Shown piece by piece: positions 47,200 to 59,150 of a DNA stretch of 64,000 nt. Made by a program: the position numbers and the translations under genes. The stretch spans positions 1-64,000 of the forward strand of contig JARFJB010002416.1 in assembly GCA_036346205.1 (NCBI GenBank), given 5' to 3'. This DNA is from Vesta saturnalis (lineage: Eukaryota > Arthropoda > Insecta > Coleoptera > Lampyridae). The notes beneath the pieces were generated by a model, which was not told the DNA's origin, made no database searches, and was given only the letters and a program-made list of their open reading frames with translations. Numbering within the stretch: the stretch's first letter is position 1; every line of letters starts with the position of its first letter.

Positions 47200-47894
47200 T
47201 TCATCCATCGAAGATGAAAGTAGTTGCGCAGAAACAAAACTTCCAATTCAAAATCATGACTTTGATGAAAAGTCTGGTACTTCAAAACATGGTGATTTAC
47301 TTCCTAATAGTATACGTGGCATTATATGTGGCCCTCCAACTGCGGCAAAACAAACGCAATGATTAGTTTGCTTACTGAGAAAAACGGTTTGAAATTTAAA
47401 CATGTATACGTATACTCCAAGTCATTAAATCAAAGCAAGTACAAACTTTTACAGGAAATCCTACTTCCGATAAGGATATAGGTTACTTTACGTTCAGCGA
47501 TAATCAAGATGTGATTGAACCGAATTGTGCAAAAGCAAATTCTATCTTTATCTTTGATGATATCGCCTGTGAAAAGCAAAATAACATAAGGGCATATTTT
47601 TCTATGGGTAGACATAACGATATTGATTGTTTCTATTTGGGTCAAACTTACAGTAAAATTCCAAAGCAATTAATTCGTGACAATGCAAATCTAATTATAT
47701 TATTTGAGCAAGATGAATTAAACCTAAAACATGTGTATGAGGATCATGTAAGCCCCACCATAAGCATGACATTGTTTCGGGATATGTGTTCAAAGTGCTG
47801 GATAGATCCGTTTGGGTTCATAGTCATAAATAAGGATGCTGAAGTCAATAATGGTCGCTATAGGAAAAGGTTTGATGAATATATAATACCTTAG
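47200..47894 (+). pseudogene. Genome-packaging ATPase (FtsK/HerA, A32-like), frameshifted
   Basis: A GPPNCGKTNAM Walker A motif is encoded near 47333-47365, the Walker B region IFIFDDI near 47545, and a GQTYSKIPKQLIRDNANLII motif (conserved arginine-containing strand) near 47640-47700. The C-terminal part is open from 47511 to 47894, while the N-terminal part lies in other frames, with breaks near 47335 and 47450. The enzyme would pump DNA into capsids. It follows the major capsid gene, as in other Polintons. About 210-230 residues in total if whole. Confidence 0.85.
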
Positions 47895-47955
47895 CCTGAT
47901 TTCAGTGGTTTAGTAGTTACACATCCGTTTAGGTATTAACAGCCATTTTGCTACA

Positions 47956-49027
47956 ATGGATAATAAGGAGATGATATTAAAGCGAAAAATTATTCAGGCT
48001 CGTAAAATAATACAGCAGAAATACAACAGTCTTAAAACTGCCCGCATTGATAATGAAAGAACGTTTGAAAGTACTTATAAACCTCTAATAGAACCCCTAA
48101 CTGAAATAGCGAATAAAATGCATCCTGATAAGAAAACAAAGGAGTCCGTTAAACCCAAAAACTCGCCTTTGTTCATATTTCGAAGAAAACATGCTACTAC
48201 TAGCCCGCTAGCACACTCATTAGCAACGAAGACAAGCCCCCTAGCTCAGCTTCCGCTATTTCAAATAAATCCCCCTCCTCGTACACCACCTTTCCTAGAA
48301 ACATCTGTCGTAGGAGAGATTACTGCCGAGGAGGAAGAACCTCTTAGTATCGCAGATGATTCCTGTAATGAACCCATCTCTGAAGAATTTCTCGAGCAGT
48401 ACCACGAATTACCTCGTATATATGTTGAACGTATTATGAGGGATCTTGAAGGTGCTATTGATCACACTTATGGAGTCCACTACGACGCCAAAACAGACAA
48501 ATGGGCAATTGGTAATACCCCCATCACAATTAAAGGAAAGGATATGATCATTAATGGTGTCACGTATAAAGGGACTCCAGGTTTATATGATCTGCTTATT
48601 ATGAATGAACCCGATTTAAATCTAGTAAATTCAAAGGATAGAAAGAATTATAAACGTATTTTAGCAGCTACGAATGTTGCAAGGCGAGATTATGATGTAA
48701 GTGGACAGATTCGAGGAAGCCGCAGCAAAAAGTATACACAAATAATTAAACCCTTGCTGTCATCACCCTCAACTCAGGGAGGTGGAGCTATGTTTTTTAA
48801 GGAATTAACAAACAGGCCGATTGAATATAAGTATTGGAATGATGTACATGAACTAATTCGTGATCTAGAAGTATTGTGGGCAGAAAAATTGGCTGGAAAC
48901 ACCGTGTCGTAAACGATATAATATCAATTGTAGAGGAATTGTATGAAGATGGATACATTGAAAGACCAAACACTAGTTTTCTGAACAATATAAATCAGAC
49001 TGCATTGATGTCGACATATCATAACTA
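47956..49027 (+). pseudogene. DUF8207 Polinton protein, C-terminal frameshift
   Basis: A 318-codon frame (47956-48912). The N-terminal ~60 residues are basic and probably helical (ARKIIQQKYNSLKTAR), then a Ser/Pro-rich linker, then the conserved domain with HTYGVHYDAKTDKWAIGNTP, INGVTYKGTPGLYDLLI and a YDVSGQIRGS motif. I match this to insect proteins annotated with DUF8207, from memory. Near 48900 a frameshift ends the frame early; the expected C-terminal coding (DIISIVEELYEDGYI) continues in another frame to about 49027. Its role is unknown; its invariant place between ATPase and integrase suggests a structural or DNA-handling virion protein. Confidence 0.75.
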
Positions 49028-49029
49028 AA

Positions 49030-49340
49030 ATGCCTCTTGATAAATTTGGACGGTCACATGCCCAGTATCAATTTAAGAAATTAACCCCTCAGTTTCAACT
49101 TATTGATGATAATCAATTCGATATCGAGAATAAGAGACTCAGCAATGTTGCCAACCCCATAGATCCTCAAGATGTCATCACCAAGCAATACTATTTATCG
49201 ACAAGGTTGAATTTGGATGGAAACCGTTTGACCCAGTTGGCGGATCCGGAAAGATGGTGATGCTATAAGTAAAGGATACCTTGATTTTTGTCTGCAAGCA
49301 ATTCAGAAAGCTGTTAAAGGAACTTTAACGCTTATCTAGT
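49030..49340 (+). pseudogene. Small Polinton ORF of unknown function
   Basis: Starts MPLDKFGRSHAQYQ and is open for 76 codons to 49260. Coding-like sequence continues in another frame (SKGYLDFCLQAIQKAV near 49265-49310). The IENKRLSNVANPIDPQDVIT...YYLS segment resembles the 'L.NV..P.D..DAVTKQYV' repeats of viral fibre/tail-knob connector proteins, so a fibre-like role is possible. It directly precedes the integrase gene and starts 2-3 bp after the previous gene's expected stop. Confidence 0.5.
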
Positions 49341-49372
49341 GTTGGAGGAAAAACTACATCAACTTAAAGAAA

Positions 49373-50280
49373 TTGTGGATCATGTCCAAATTACAACTCG
49401 TCAATGAATTGCACAAACCCGCAAGAAAAAATTTTAAACGAAGGCGCACAATAATTAAGGGATATGATGACCTCTGGCAAGCAGATTTGGCCGAATTTAA
49501 CACATATGCCAAACAAAATAAGGGCTACAAGTATATTTTAGTAGTTATTGACTGTTTTTCGAAATACTTGTGGACCAAAGGATTAAAAACAAAACGGGCT
49601 TGAAGTTGCCAAGGCCATGCAGGCAATCTTCAAAACGGGCCGGAACCTTCCAATTTGCAGACAGATGCAGGAAAAGAATTCTACAATGAGCATTTCACTA
49701 AACTAATGCAGCGTTATGGGGTCAACCATTACTCCACCTATAGTACAAAGAAGGCAGCAATTGCGGAACGAGTGATCAGGACCGTTAAGTCTGCCCTATA
49801 CAAGTCATTCAGCCTACAGGGTAAATATAAATGGATTGATACAATTGACACCGTAACGATGGATTATAACAATCGTAAGCATAGAACTATAGGAATGAAG
49901 CCCAAAGATGTCGGTAATCATACAAAGCTAGAGGCTTACACTCACATAAAAATAGTTGATAGGAATCGTTATTGTGTGGGTGACATAGTACGAATCAGTA
50001 AGTTTAAAAGTATTTTCGCTAAAGGATACACCCCAATTGGTCAAGTGAACTATTCAAGATTGTGAAAGTTTGCATTACTAACCCAACCACCTACATGTTG
50101 GAGGACATGAAAGGATCACCTGTACTGGGAGGCTTTTATGAACATGAATTACAGAAAACAAAGCATCCGGATGTGTACCTTGTGGAAAAAGTGCTTCGCT
50201 CCAAGAATAACAAGTTATTCGTAAAGTGGTGGGGATTGGATGAAAGATCATGGATCAATAAAGACGATTTAGTTTTATAA
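49373..50280 (+). pseudogene. Retroviral-type integrase with chromodomain, frameshifted
   Basis: Polinton integrases insert the linear DNA and make the 6-bp TSD. The first catalytic Asp is in LWQADLAEF near 49470-49500, the second in QTDAGKEFY near 49657-49685, and the Glu in AAIAERVIRTVKSALYK near 49755-49800: the D,D-35-E triad is visible. A chromodomain follows at about 50165-50270 (YLVEKVLRSKNNKLFVKWWG). Breaks near 49600-49655 and 50060 split the gene into three frames (49373-49603, 49655-50065, 50062-50280). The N-terminal zinc-binding part is reduced or missing. An alternative start upstream near 49340 in another frame is possible. Confidence 0.88.
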
Positions 50281-50352
50281 TATAGCTGTAGGCATTGTAA
50301 CTTTTAGATGAATTAAAACCACATAAAAATTATAATTGTATTTATTTAAATA

Positions 50353-51051
50353 TTACATCATCTTATATAGTAAACCTAAAGTATTTCTATAATCGTTTAA
50401 ATTACTAGACGGCCATATTCCCGAATCTGGTCCACATCTCCATCCCAAGCAGGAATCACCTTTCTCAATGTTTTCCAAAATCCAGCTGTAAATTTTGTGG
50501 TGTTCCTCATTTTCCCACGGTTGAAACTTATATGTAATGTTTTGTTCTAACAATACTTCAATTAAAATAGTGAGGCACTTGTAATTAGCATAATATGCTG
50601 CTGTCTCGATACATTCACTTATAATAGAGGAAGTGTCTTTATAAACAATATTTTGTACGCTAGCATTTGTACACAATGAATCACCCCATAATAACTTGTA
50701 TATGTACATTTTAAGGGGTATGTCACCAAGTAAATTCATGCCATCTAAAATCCTATTTACATCATTAGAGGTTAACGAACCTTTATCTGTACACAAGTTC
50801 GTAAAACTTTTAATGGTATTGTCTAAGCTAATTTTTCTATCAAATAATGTCTTAATAATTACTGCATTTGCACACTTTGAGTTTATAGCACACCAGTTAA
50901 AACACTCATCGGGAATAACAATATTTTGCAATATATTCAATATAAATGTATAGTTTTCAGGAGAGGTCAAAGAACGCTTCAGGTACTTTTTGTAGATTTT
51001 ATCACTATTGCATTGCAGCTCTTCCTGCAAGCTGTCCTGAAGACTGCTCAT
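50353..51051 (-). CDS. Unknown Polinton protein, intact 232 aa
   Basis: An uninterrupted minus-strand ORF from ATG 51051, with AATAAA on the minus strand near 50340-50345. It starts 3-4 bp past the expected end of the polymerase gene and converges on the integrase gene. The sequence is rich in Leu, Ile, Asn and Cys and looks all-helical, with helix-pair spacing reminiscent of solenoid (ankyrin/HEAT-like) repeats: SPENYTFILNILQNIVI, NDVNRILDGMNLLGDIPLK, ISECIETAAYYANYK. The C-terminus has CLGWRCGPDSGIW. I recognise no family. Remaining open in a decayed element suggests either luck or short age. Confidence 0.6.
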   Translation of the reverse strand: MSSLQDSLQEELQCNSDKIYKKYLKRSLTSPENYTFILNILQNIVIPDECFNWCAINSKCANAVIIKTLFDRKISLDNTIKSFTNLCTDKGSLTSNDVNRILDGMNLLGDIPLKMYIYKLLWGDSLCTNASVQNIVYKDTSSIISECIETAAYYANYKCLTILIEVLLEQNITYKFQPWENEEHHKIYSWILENIEKGDSCLGWRCGPDSGIWPSSNLNDYRNTLGLLYKMM

Positions 51052-51054
51052 TGT

Positions 51055-54000
51055 TTACTGAAAGTTGTACCCCCAGGGTCTAGTATTAGTGAAATCAAAA
51101 TTTACTAGGCGTTTATCATCATAAGGATTGAGTATGACTTTATTTTGTTTAATGGTAAACACATCATGCTTCTTTGATCTTATGAGGTGTTGATAGCGCC
51201 TTATTACGCCACCATCAAATAAAACCTGTTTATAATCATTAATCGTGATCTGCCTCACGCTTGCGTGGGTAGAACCCTTTGATTTTTTTACAACATTTTC
51301 ATCAACCGCGTAAGCATACATTTTTGCACGAAGTCCTACAAATTCAACCATAATTTTGCCATGATTTTCATCTTTCATTAAGCCGGGGACCTTTTTATTT
51401 ACTAATGGGAGTCCAAAGATGTTGTCGGGACTTATAATCAGATGTATCGAATTTATCAATGTCCTCTTTAATACATTCATAGATATCGGGAACCGAAAAG
51501 GCGTATATGAGACTATCCGTATCCGTGTACAAGAGCTTAGCACTATTATGGAACTTGGGTAGCGTGTAACCGTAATGAAAATTATATAAAAAAGTTTTTG
51601 AAACGTCTAAAACACTGAATCCTGCATATATAGGTTTATTGAAATATACTTCAAGCTTATTCATTTCAATGATAAGCATATCATTGTCAAATATTGTACA
51701 ACTATGAAAATTTGGTTTTGATATGTAAGCACGAGCACCATAGCGACCCTCCCATTTCGTTACTAGCCGTATGTCCTTATGCTTACGTACATTTTCCATC
51801 AGCTTCCCGAAAACACTATTAATCATTAATTTATAGAAATTTTTATCGAATTCATTTTGAGATTGCTGACGCATGGCTGTATTTAAATCTATATATTTTT
51901 TAACCACGGGGACTGTTTAAAACGTAATATACGGTGTACTTTTACCAACTTCAATCCATATTTTAAATATACTTTTAAATTTCTGTAATGAATTACATAA
52001 TTACGTTTTGGATACAGGGTAAGCAGTAATTTTTTCATTTTGGAATCAGGCGTGGTGGAACCATATGTTCGGGTGCCAGCGGTAGATCACTGTGACTCTC
52101 ATGTAATTCTATAGGATAGTCTAAATCACACTCGACTATATAACCAATTTCCGAATCATCAGGATGGTTTATTAAATCTAAACTTTCAAAATTAGCTTCA
52201 TCAACAAAAGAAAAATCGCCAAATGGTAGAAATTCTGACATGGCGGCTCCATATAAATTATTCACGTCGTAGTACATTAAATACACACTTTCGGAGGTGG
52301 GATCAAATTTTTCCCCCATGTACTTATTGTTAGCTTTAGCATACCGATTTGAACATTGAGCTACACCACCTCTAATCCTCTTTCAATAAACATTAAGCAT
52401 ATCAATGTCTGTAAATAATTCTAACTTTACTTGTGTAATTTTAAGCATAGCATCGAATGCTAAACCGGGAGCTGTATAATAGTGTAGAGGATCAAGCTCG
52501 TAAGTACTTAAACAAGTTTGCCTAAAGTTTTCGAAAATATCTGCTAAAAGTAGAACGTCTGTTTTAGATACAAATCTGAGTACTCCCTAACGATTTAATG
52601 CTAAATTTGTTCCAAACGTTAACCGCATGCGCAAAACTCTCATCACTGATTCCCTCATTATTAAGATGACTGAAAATGCTTCTTTAGGAGGGAGCGTGGT
52701 CTCATTCAATTTATCCCACGTATCAATATACTCATAAGGAAACACACCTTTGCGAACTACTAGAGAAAATTCCTCATCATTGTTGCAACTAGCGCGGGAA
52801 ATAATTTTTTTACTATCCTCCAAATAGTCTGACAACTTTTCAATACTACTACTCATAAATCTGAAAGAGTCAATAAATCTAAACTTAATTTTGGTGCCTT
52901 CCATTACCTTCGTAAAGAGATATATCTTTCTTTGTTTATGGGTAGCAGTGAAATCAAACCGGGAACACTAGCCAATTCTCTAATGATGAAATGAGAATCA
53001 TAACCTGATAAATTATGGAACACAACTGGCAGAATGTGGGAGTCTGTATAGTTTAGGTTACACGCCTTGTGAGCTGCCCCCGAAATGCCCCGTAAGATGA
53101 TTATGGTCTCTAACTTTTATATCAGAGTTAGTAAATGGTTTTCGACAAATGTGACAAATCGTGGCGCTTTCAAATTGCTCAACCTGACTGAGACTTAAAG
53201 TATCCATTGGAATAATTTGATTGATTATTTCGGTAGCCCAATGTGCAATACTTTGAAGCTCGTTAACAAACCATTGAATGCAATCCTTTCCTCTATAAAG
53301 ACTAAATCGGATAAAGAATCATCATATGAACACTTCAAATAGTAAGCAATGCTGAAAGGTGTGTGTTTGGAGTGAAATAAGTATTACCTTCGATACCATT
53401 TGTGCACTTCTCTAAAATTCTTTCTAAATCGGCATAAATGACAAATGGCACCTTTTCTTGAAATGCAAAATTTTTGAACTGCAAATTCATTTCTGCTTCG
53501 GTAGGCAGCCTAGTAGGGCATTGATTAAGTTGACTGCAATATGTTAAATGTTTTTCTAAAGCTACATCCGACCAAAAATGATTCAAACACCGGTTACAAA
53601 TTACTTTCTTATGGCCATCCTTTGATATTTGTTTTGAAAATAAAGCTGACATATTTTTAATCCATGTGAAATGGTATACAGTGTCATCCCCGGCCTGATC
53701 AGAAAGTATTAAAAGATTTATGGGTTCTCTATCGCTTTGCTGATTACTCAATACAATGGGTACAACTTTTTTACCATTTATACAGTACAAATTAATTGCG
53801 AGGTTGTTTAGTTTCTCAAATTTTTTTACATCATCCAGTTGAATGGGGAAGTGAATTGAATCAAAATTCAAAACGTCTAGAAAATGAGGATAGCTAGAAG
53901 TTCGGTTTGAGTTTTGTGAAGCAGGATATAATGCCGAAACAACGGCCCACAGGAAGCAAAACTCATCGTTATTTTTAACATTAACAACAGCATGCTTTAC

Positions 54001-54723
54001 TGCTATGAAGCGAGGAACTTTAACATAAGTTGAACAACCGCCTCTAAATGGGACATAGCTATTAATATTTACTTTTAAATGTAAGACTTCATGTACTGCC
54101 CAACCGGAATCCCTTTCAGAAAACTCCTCTAATTTTATCCGTAACTTATTATACACGTTTTCATTGTACCAGACACGCATATTGGTTGAAATATCAATAA
54201 CGCAATTTTTTGTGGCAAAAGTCTTCAACTCAATATTATGATTTTGGGGTTGCATGAAATTACAGCCTAAGACCACATTTACTTTTAGCATAGATTGCCT
54301 TAACATTAATTTCACCTTACGTGCAAAACTATTATATGCGTTTAGTAAAAATATCAAAGGGTCCTTAATGTTTGACATATTGATTATAATTCCTGTAAGC
54401 AGCCTACCATTAAAACATGAGTCTAGGGGGTACCAACGTAATTTATGCATACCTTTTTTATTGACAATTCCACTACCAACCTTCTCTGAAGCGTTCTTTA
54501 ACCGTCTCAATCTAACCAGATAGCACTTGAGCAATGCTAAATTGCTCTCAAGCTTAAGCAAGCTTTCATTGGTCTCAAATAAATTTTATGTTTAATTATA
54601 TCTTGCAATAGCTTGATATTGGTGTTCACCATACGGATGTGCCTGGCAAATTCCTTTTTGTCTTCAATAAGGAACAATGCGCTTTGTTAAATTAACCATC
54701 TCACTACTACTTGGCATACTCAT
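51055..54723 (-). pseudogene. Protein-primed DNA polymerase B, multiply frameshifted
   Basis: Coding on the minus strand probably begins at ATG 54723 and ends at 51055, ~1,200 codons. The N-terminal part (54561-53335 open) has a CNRCLNHFWSDVALEKHLTYC zinc-finger-like motif near 53570-53640 and Exo I in FVIYADLERIL near 53415-53445. A second Cys-rich CHICRKPF...DHNHLTGH motif is near 53090-53165. Palm motif A is YYDVNNLYGAAM near 52240-52275; motif B is FYKLMINSVFGKLM near 51800-51845; motif C is YTDTDSLIYAF near 51505-51535. The thumb KKSKG motif is near 51280. Breaks lie near 54680, 54560-54600, 53335, ~53050, 52910, 52590, 52320-52390, 51910-52035 and 51395-51543. Replicates the linear element from terminal protein; this copy cannot make a full enzyme. 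Confidence 0.92.
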
Positions 54724-54979
54724 AGCTAGCAATATGAAGCACACACGTAACAATGAACTTTTAACAAATTTCTCTTCACAACGGTTCTAGTCACGATTGT
54801 AAAAATATGATGCACAGACTGGTGAGCAATAATAGTTACTCTTTACGTTTAACAAATTGTCTCTGGTTTACAATAAAACTTCTAGTCACGATTGTAAAAA
54901 TATTATGCACACACTGGTGAGTAATAATAGTTGCTTTTACTTTAGGTAATTTGTTGTTGTGACGATTGTAATGTATCGA

Positions 54980-57076
54980 CTGACGTGGGACTGTTCTTTA
55001 TCTACTTATATAGAGATAAGTTCTAAGGTCGGATAAGTTCGGATCCCTTTTCATAAGCTACGACTCAACAATGAATCGTCTTTGTTCTTTACCTTGAAAT
55101 TGTAAGCATAAACTTTAAATCGTTGACAATGGATCACCTTTATTCTTGAAAGAGATGTATTTAGATAACAATCTATTTTATAATCAACCAGAACAATGAT
55201 TGTTCTTGATTTCTAGAGGTGTGACCTTGAAAATTGTAAGCATAGACTTTGAACCGTCGACAATGCATCGTCTTTGTTCTTGATTTCCTAGAATTTCAGA
55301 AGCTATGACTCAGCCAAAACAATAGATCGTCTTTATTCTCTCATGTGGCCTTGAAAGCATAGACTTTGAAGCGTTGACAATGGATTACCTTATTCTTGAT
55401 TTCTCAGAATCGAAGTGTATTTAGATAACAATATATTTTTTATAACTCACCCAAAACAATAGATCGTCTTTGTTCTCTCATGTGACCTTGAAAATTGTAA
55501 GCATAGACTTTGAATAATGCATCGTCTTTATTCTTGATTTCCTAGAATTGAGATAACAATCTATTTCTAATGGAATAATGAATCGTCTTTGTTCACTGTG
55601 TGACCTTGTAAGCATAGACTTTGAACAATGGACCCCCTTTATTCTTGATTTCCTAGAATTGAGATAACAATTTATTTTTAAAATAACAGAACAATGGATC
55701 GTCTTTGTTCATTTCAGAGGTATGACCTTGTAATCGTTGACAATGAACCACCTTTGTTCTTGAAAACTGATTTCTCAGAATCGAAGTGTAGATAACAATC
55801 TATTTTTATAAATCAACCAGAACAATGAATCGGCTTTGTTCATTTCTCATATAACCTTTGAAAATTATAAGCATAGACTTTGAACAATACATCGTCTTTG
55901 TTATTGATTTCTTAGAATTGAGATAACAATCTATTTTTTAGAAATTATAGCGGAACAATGAATCGTCTTTGTTCTTTTGCCTTGAAAATTATAAGCATAG
56001 ACTTTGAACAATGGACTTCCTTCTTGGCTTCCTGGAATTGAGATGTGGAATCTCGACCTGAACAATAGATCGCCTTTTTCGGGAGAAACGGTTGAGAAAC
56101 AGCTATCTGTTTTTAGGAAACGGGTACCTGTTTTTAGGAAACGGCTACCTGTTTTTAGGAAACGGCTACCTGTTTAGCGGAACGGCAACCTGTTTAGACC
56201 ACCTGAGGGGGCGTGGCTTTGAAACATGCACCTCAGGGCTCTTGATTTCCTAGAATTGAGATAACAATCTATTTCTAAGTGAACAATGGATCGTCTTTGT
56301 TATCAGAGGTGTGACCTTATAAGCATAAACTTTAAATCGTTGACAATGGATTGCCTTTGTTCTTGAAAGAGATGTATTTAGATAACACTCTATTTTTATA
56401 AATCAACCAGAACAATGAATCGTCTCTATTCATTTACCTTGAAAATTATAAGCATAGACTTTGAACAATACATTATTCATGATTTCTCAGAATTGAGATA
56501 ACAATTTATTTCTACCAGAAGAATGAATCGTCTTTATTCATTTCTCATGTGACCTTGAAAGCATAGACTTTGAACAATGGGCCCCCTTTGTTATTGATTT
56601 CCTAGAATTGAGATAACAATTTATTTTTATAACTCGACCAGAAGAATGAATCGCTTTTGTTCTTTCACCTTGAAAATTGTAAACATAGACTTTGAACAAT
56701 GCATCGCCTTTTTGATTTCCTAGAATTGAGATAACAATCTATTTCTAACTGAACAATAGATAGTCTTTGTTCTTTCATGTGGCCTTGAAAGCATAGACTT
56801 TGAAGAATGGGCCCCCTTCTTGATTTGAATAGGGCGTGGCCTTGAAACATGCATAGACTCGCTTGAGGGCAATGACCTTCAGGACTGACCTTGAAGCGGG
56901 GACCTCGAAGAGGCAGGGCACATAACCTTAAAGAGAGTTACACACCTGTGGTCTACCCCTTGAAATAGGCAATGTTACCGACCTTGAAATCTAGTAACTT
57001 TTCTGGTGACTTTTTCCTAGATCTGGTGACAAATCTAGTGACAAAAGTGAGCCAGAAGTGGGGTAGCTATACTACT
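54980..57076. repeat. Right TIR of the Polinton, dyad-rich array
   Basis: About 2.1 kb, inverted relative to the left TIR: GAACAATGAATCGTCTTTGTTC-type dyads, CATAGACTTTGAACAATG, TGAGATAACAATCTATTT and TTTCTCATGTGACCTTG units repeat throughout. The GC-richer GGAAACGG(C/G)TACCTGTTTTTA subarray occurs once, at 56085-56205, versus twice on the left. Outermost landmarks (ATGCATAGACTCGCTTGAGG, ACTTTTCTGGTGACTTTTTC) match the left end. The two TIRs differ by indels and by the left-side 690-bp duplication. Confidence 0.92.
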
Positions 57077-57082
57077 AAAGTG

Positions 57083-57479
57083 AAGTGTTTATATCAATCG
57101 TATCAATATGTCAATAACAGAACTTCGCAAGTGAGAAAAGGAAAATGTGTTGCCATAAATTGATAAAGCACACCAACATCAATACAGTGTTACTCTAAAT
57201 ATTAAACACAAAGTTGTAATCCGAAAAATGTTAAATATTCAGATATGGTGAAGTATATATACATAGTAGTAGAACTACACAATTATTTTTATTCGTTTGA
57301 TACACATTTGCTGTAATTTATACCTGCCTGCATTGGTTCACTAAGTTCAGTAAAACGAATTGCCGTGGTTAATTTCAGTCAAAAGAAGGTATCTTACAAT
57401 CACAGATTCAAAGTATTTGGTTTAATTTATTTTTGTAACCAGCAGGTTATATTGTTTAAAACGTAATCATGGTAGATAT
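57083..57479. other. Unassigned AT-rich DNA
   Basis: Sequence just outside the Polinton; nothing recognisable. Confidence 0.5.
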
Positions 57480-57710
57480 TTGAATTATACTCAAAACAAT
57501 ATATGAATAAGTTTCCCAACAAAATCGCATCATAAATACAAATTTTCGTATGGCGTCGCAAAATGGCGTCTAATAATATAAAATAAATAAATTCGGTGTT
57601 TGTACATTAAAACAATATAACGAATATTTTTTACGACGAAATCGCACCATAAATGAAAAGTCGCAAAATGGCGTTTAATAACAAAATAAATACTCAAAAT
57701 GGTTTATTAG
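57480..57710 (+). repeat. Two diverged satellite-like monomers
   Basis: ATCGCATCATAAATA at 57524 and ATCGCACCATAAATG at 57641 lie exactly 117 bp apart, each followed by GTCGCAAAATGGCGT(C/T)TAATAA. The preceding TTTCCCAACAAAAT resembles the TTTTCCCAACGAAAT of the 28-30 kb satellite and the 117-bp spacing equals that monomer length. This suggests distant members of the same family. Confidence 0.5.
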
Positions 57711-58915
57711 GAATTAGCTTTAGCCAAGAAATGAAAATTAGATCTTCTTAGTATGTAAAAAAGCGCCTTTGAGCAAAAGTATGTAAATTAAAATGAGTTT
57801 ATCGACTAACTAATTAAGCATTACCAAATGAATAAAACTTAAAATTGAGATAATACGTAACTAAAGAAAACTATTAGGCACAAAGTGGACTTTTACATGA
57901 AATTTTAGACAGAAAATTTGATAAGATGTAAAACTACGGTAAATTTACAATACCAGAGATTCGTTTAAAGGTGGGCCAATATACGCGACCTCCTCTAACT
58001 TTTTTTCCATTGAGAACTAAAGATCAATTAGGTGTGAAAAGCTGTCTAACCATCAGATAATAAAGTTGAACTTGAAATAAACTGATAAATGAATAGCCGA
58101 ATGGGAGCAAAGTTGCAAGTAACAAAACAATGTGCCTTGCCCCTCCGTCAGAGTAATTACTCCCTCTCCTCGTTTGCCTGCCTTTTCTTGTGGGCTTGGA
58201 ATCAGGCTAGCCCACTTAACCCCCCTACAAATATAGCCATGTTGCTACCTTAGGACAGAGTAGAGAAGGTGAAAATGTTTTCATTTTGGAACATTAAACC
58301 TGCATTTGCATACTCGATGAGACAAACTTTGTCGGACGAAAAGCATTTGACCTTTGACTAATTTTTTTAAATTTATTAATATCCTTTCAGTGAAACATAT
58401 TGTGGTCGCACACTCGTAATAATACGTTTATAAGTTGCTGCTTAATACAAGTTTTATGTATTCAAAATTATGAGTAGGCCTATAAGTATTTCAGAATTTA
58501 AATCACTTTCAAACAATCGAAAATAGTAATTATGTTATTATTGTAAAAGAAGTAATGCACGTGAACCCAGAAAGTCATGTTCATTCTTTAAAAAGATTGA
58601 AAATTTGAACATGTATCTTAATTCTAATTATATATCTAGATTTGGTGACCAGATAAATCTGTTTAATCCCTGCATGGTTAAAAGCCTATGAAGTTCAGCC
58701 TGTAGGTTGAACATTGCATTTTCATTTATAAATTGTATTTTTAAACGTTAGAAAACTATAAATCAAATTGCAAAACGTTACAATATGTAATTGTTATTCA
58801 AAATTATTGTTAATAATAAATGGGCCAGTTGAAGGCAAAATCCACCTCCACTATGTGGAAACAGGAGCTAATCAACATTTTTAACCCTGACTTACAAAGC
58901 GTAAAATATGTTTAT
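57711..58915. other. Unassigned DNA
   Basis: No gene is recognised. A GC-richer patch at 58130-58250 has no open frame of note. Confidence 0.45.
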
Positions 58916-58929
58916 TGATAGCCATATTC

Positions 58930-59150
58930 ATTTAATATTTCCCCAGCTTCTTGTTCACTCTGCCGTATGCTTTCTCCAGATCTACAAACGCACAGTACAG
59001 CTTCCTTTTTACACTTAAACAATTTTTACTTTCACCTGCTGGAGAGCAACCATCTGATCAACACATAGTCTCCCTGGCATGAAGCCACCCTGAACGTCCC
59101 AAATCTTAGTTTATGTATTTTCTCGTACCCTATCAATCGGTATTGTAACA
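58930..59150 (-). pseudogene. RTE-like LINE reverse transcriptase scrap
   Basis: On the minus strand, a GFMPGRLCVDQMVAL motif (about 59085-59040) is followed by a KLYCAFVDLEKAYGRVN motif (about 59000-58950). This is the spacing and sequence of the fingers and motif A of RTE/BovB-group reverse transcriptases, where the usual AYDRV is AYGRV here. A frame change or gap separates the two motifs. Only this palm fragment is present, so it is a 5'-truncated or deleted dead copy. Confidence 0.75.

Larger units (their letters stand above)
39858..57082. mobile_element. Polinton/Maverick element
   Basis: Ends are defined by AGTAGTATAGCTA at 39864 and its inverted copy TAGCTATACTACT ending at 57076. They are flanked by an exact 6-bp target duplication AAAGTG (39858-39863 and 57077-57082). 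The element is 17,213 bp, within the usual 15-20 kb. 5'-AG termini, 6-bp TSD, long TIRs, protein-primed polymerase B, retroviral-type integrase, adenain-like protease, packaging ATPase and two capsid genes are all present, the full published Polinton signature. Numerous frameshifts show it is no longer intact. Genes left of ~50.3 kb point right and the rest point left, converging at 50.3 kb. Confidence 0.97.

Noticed and set aside
54254..54523. 89-codon plus-strand frame
   Set aside because: Antisense to the polymerase N-terminal region.
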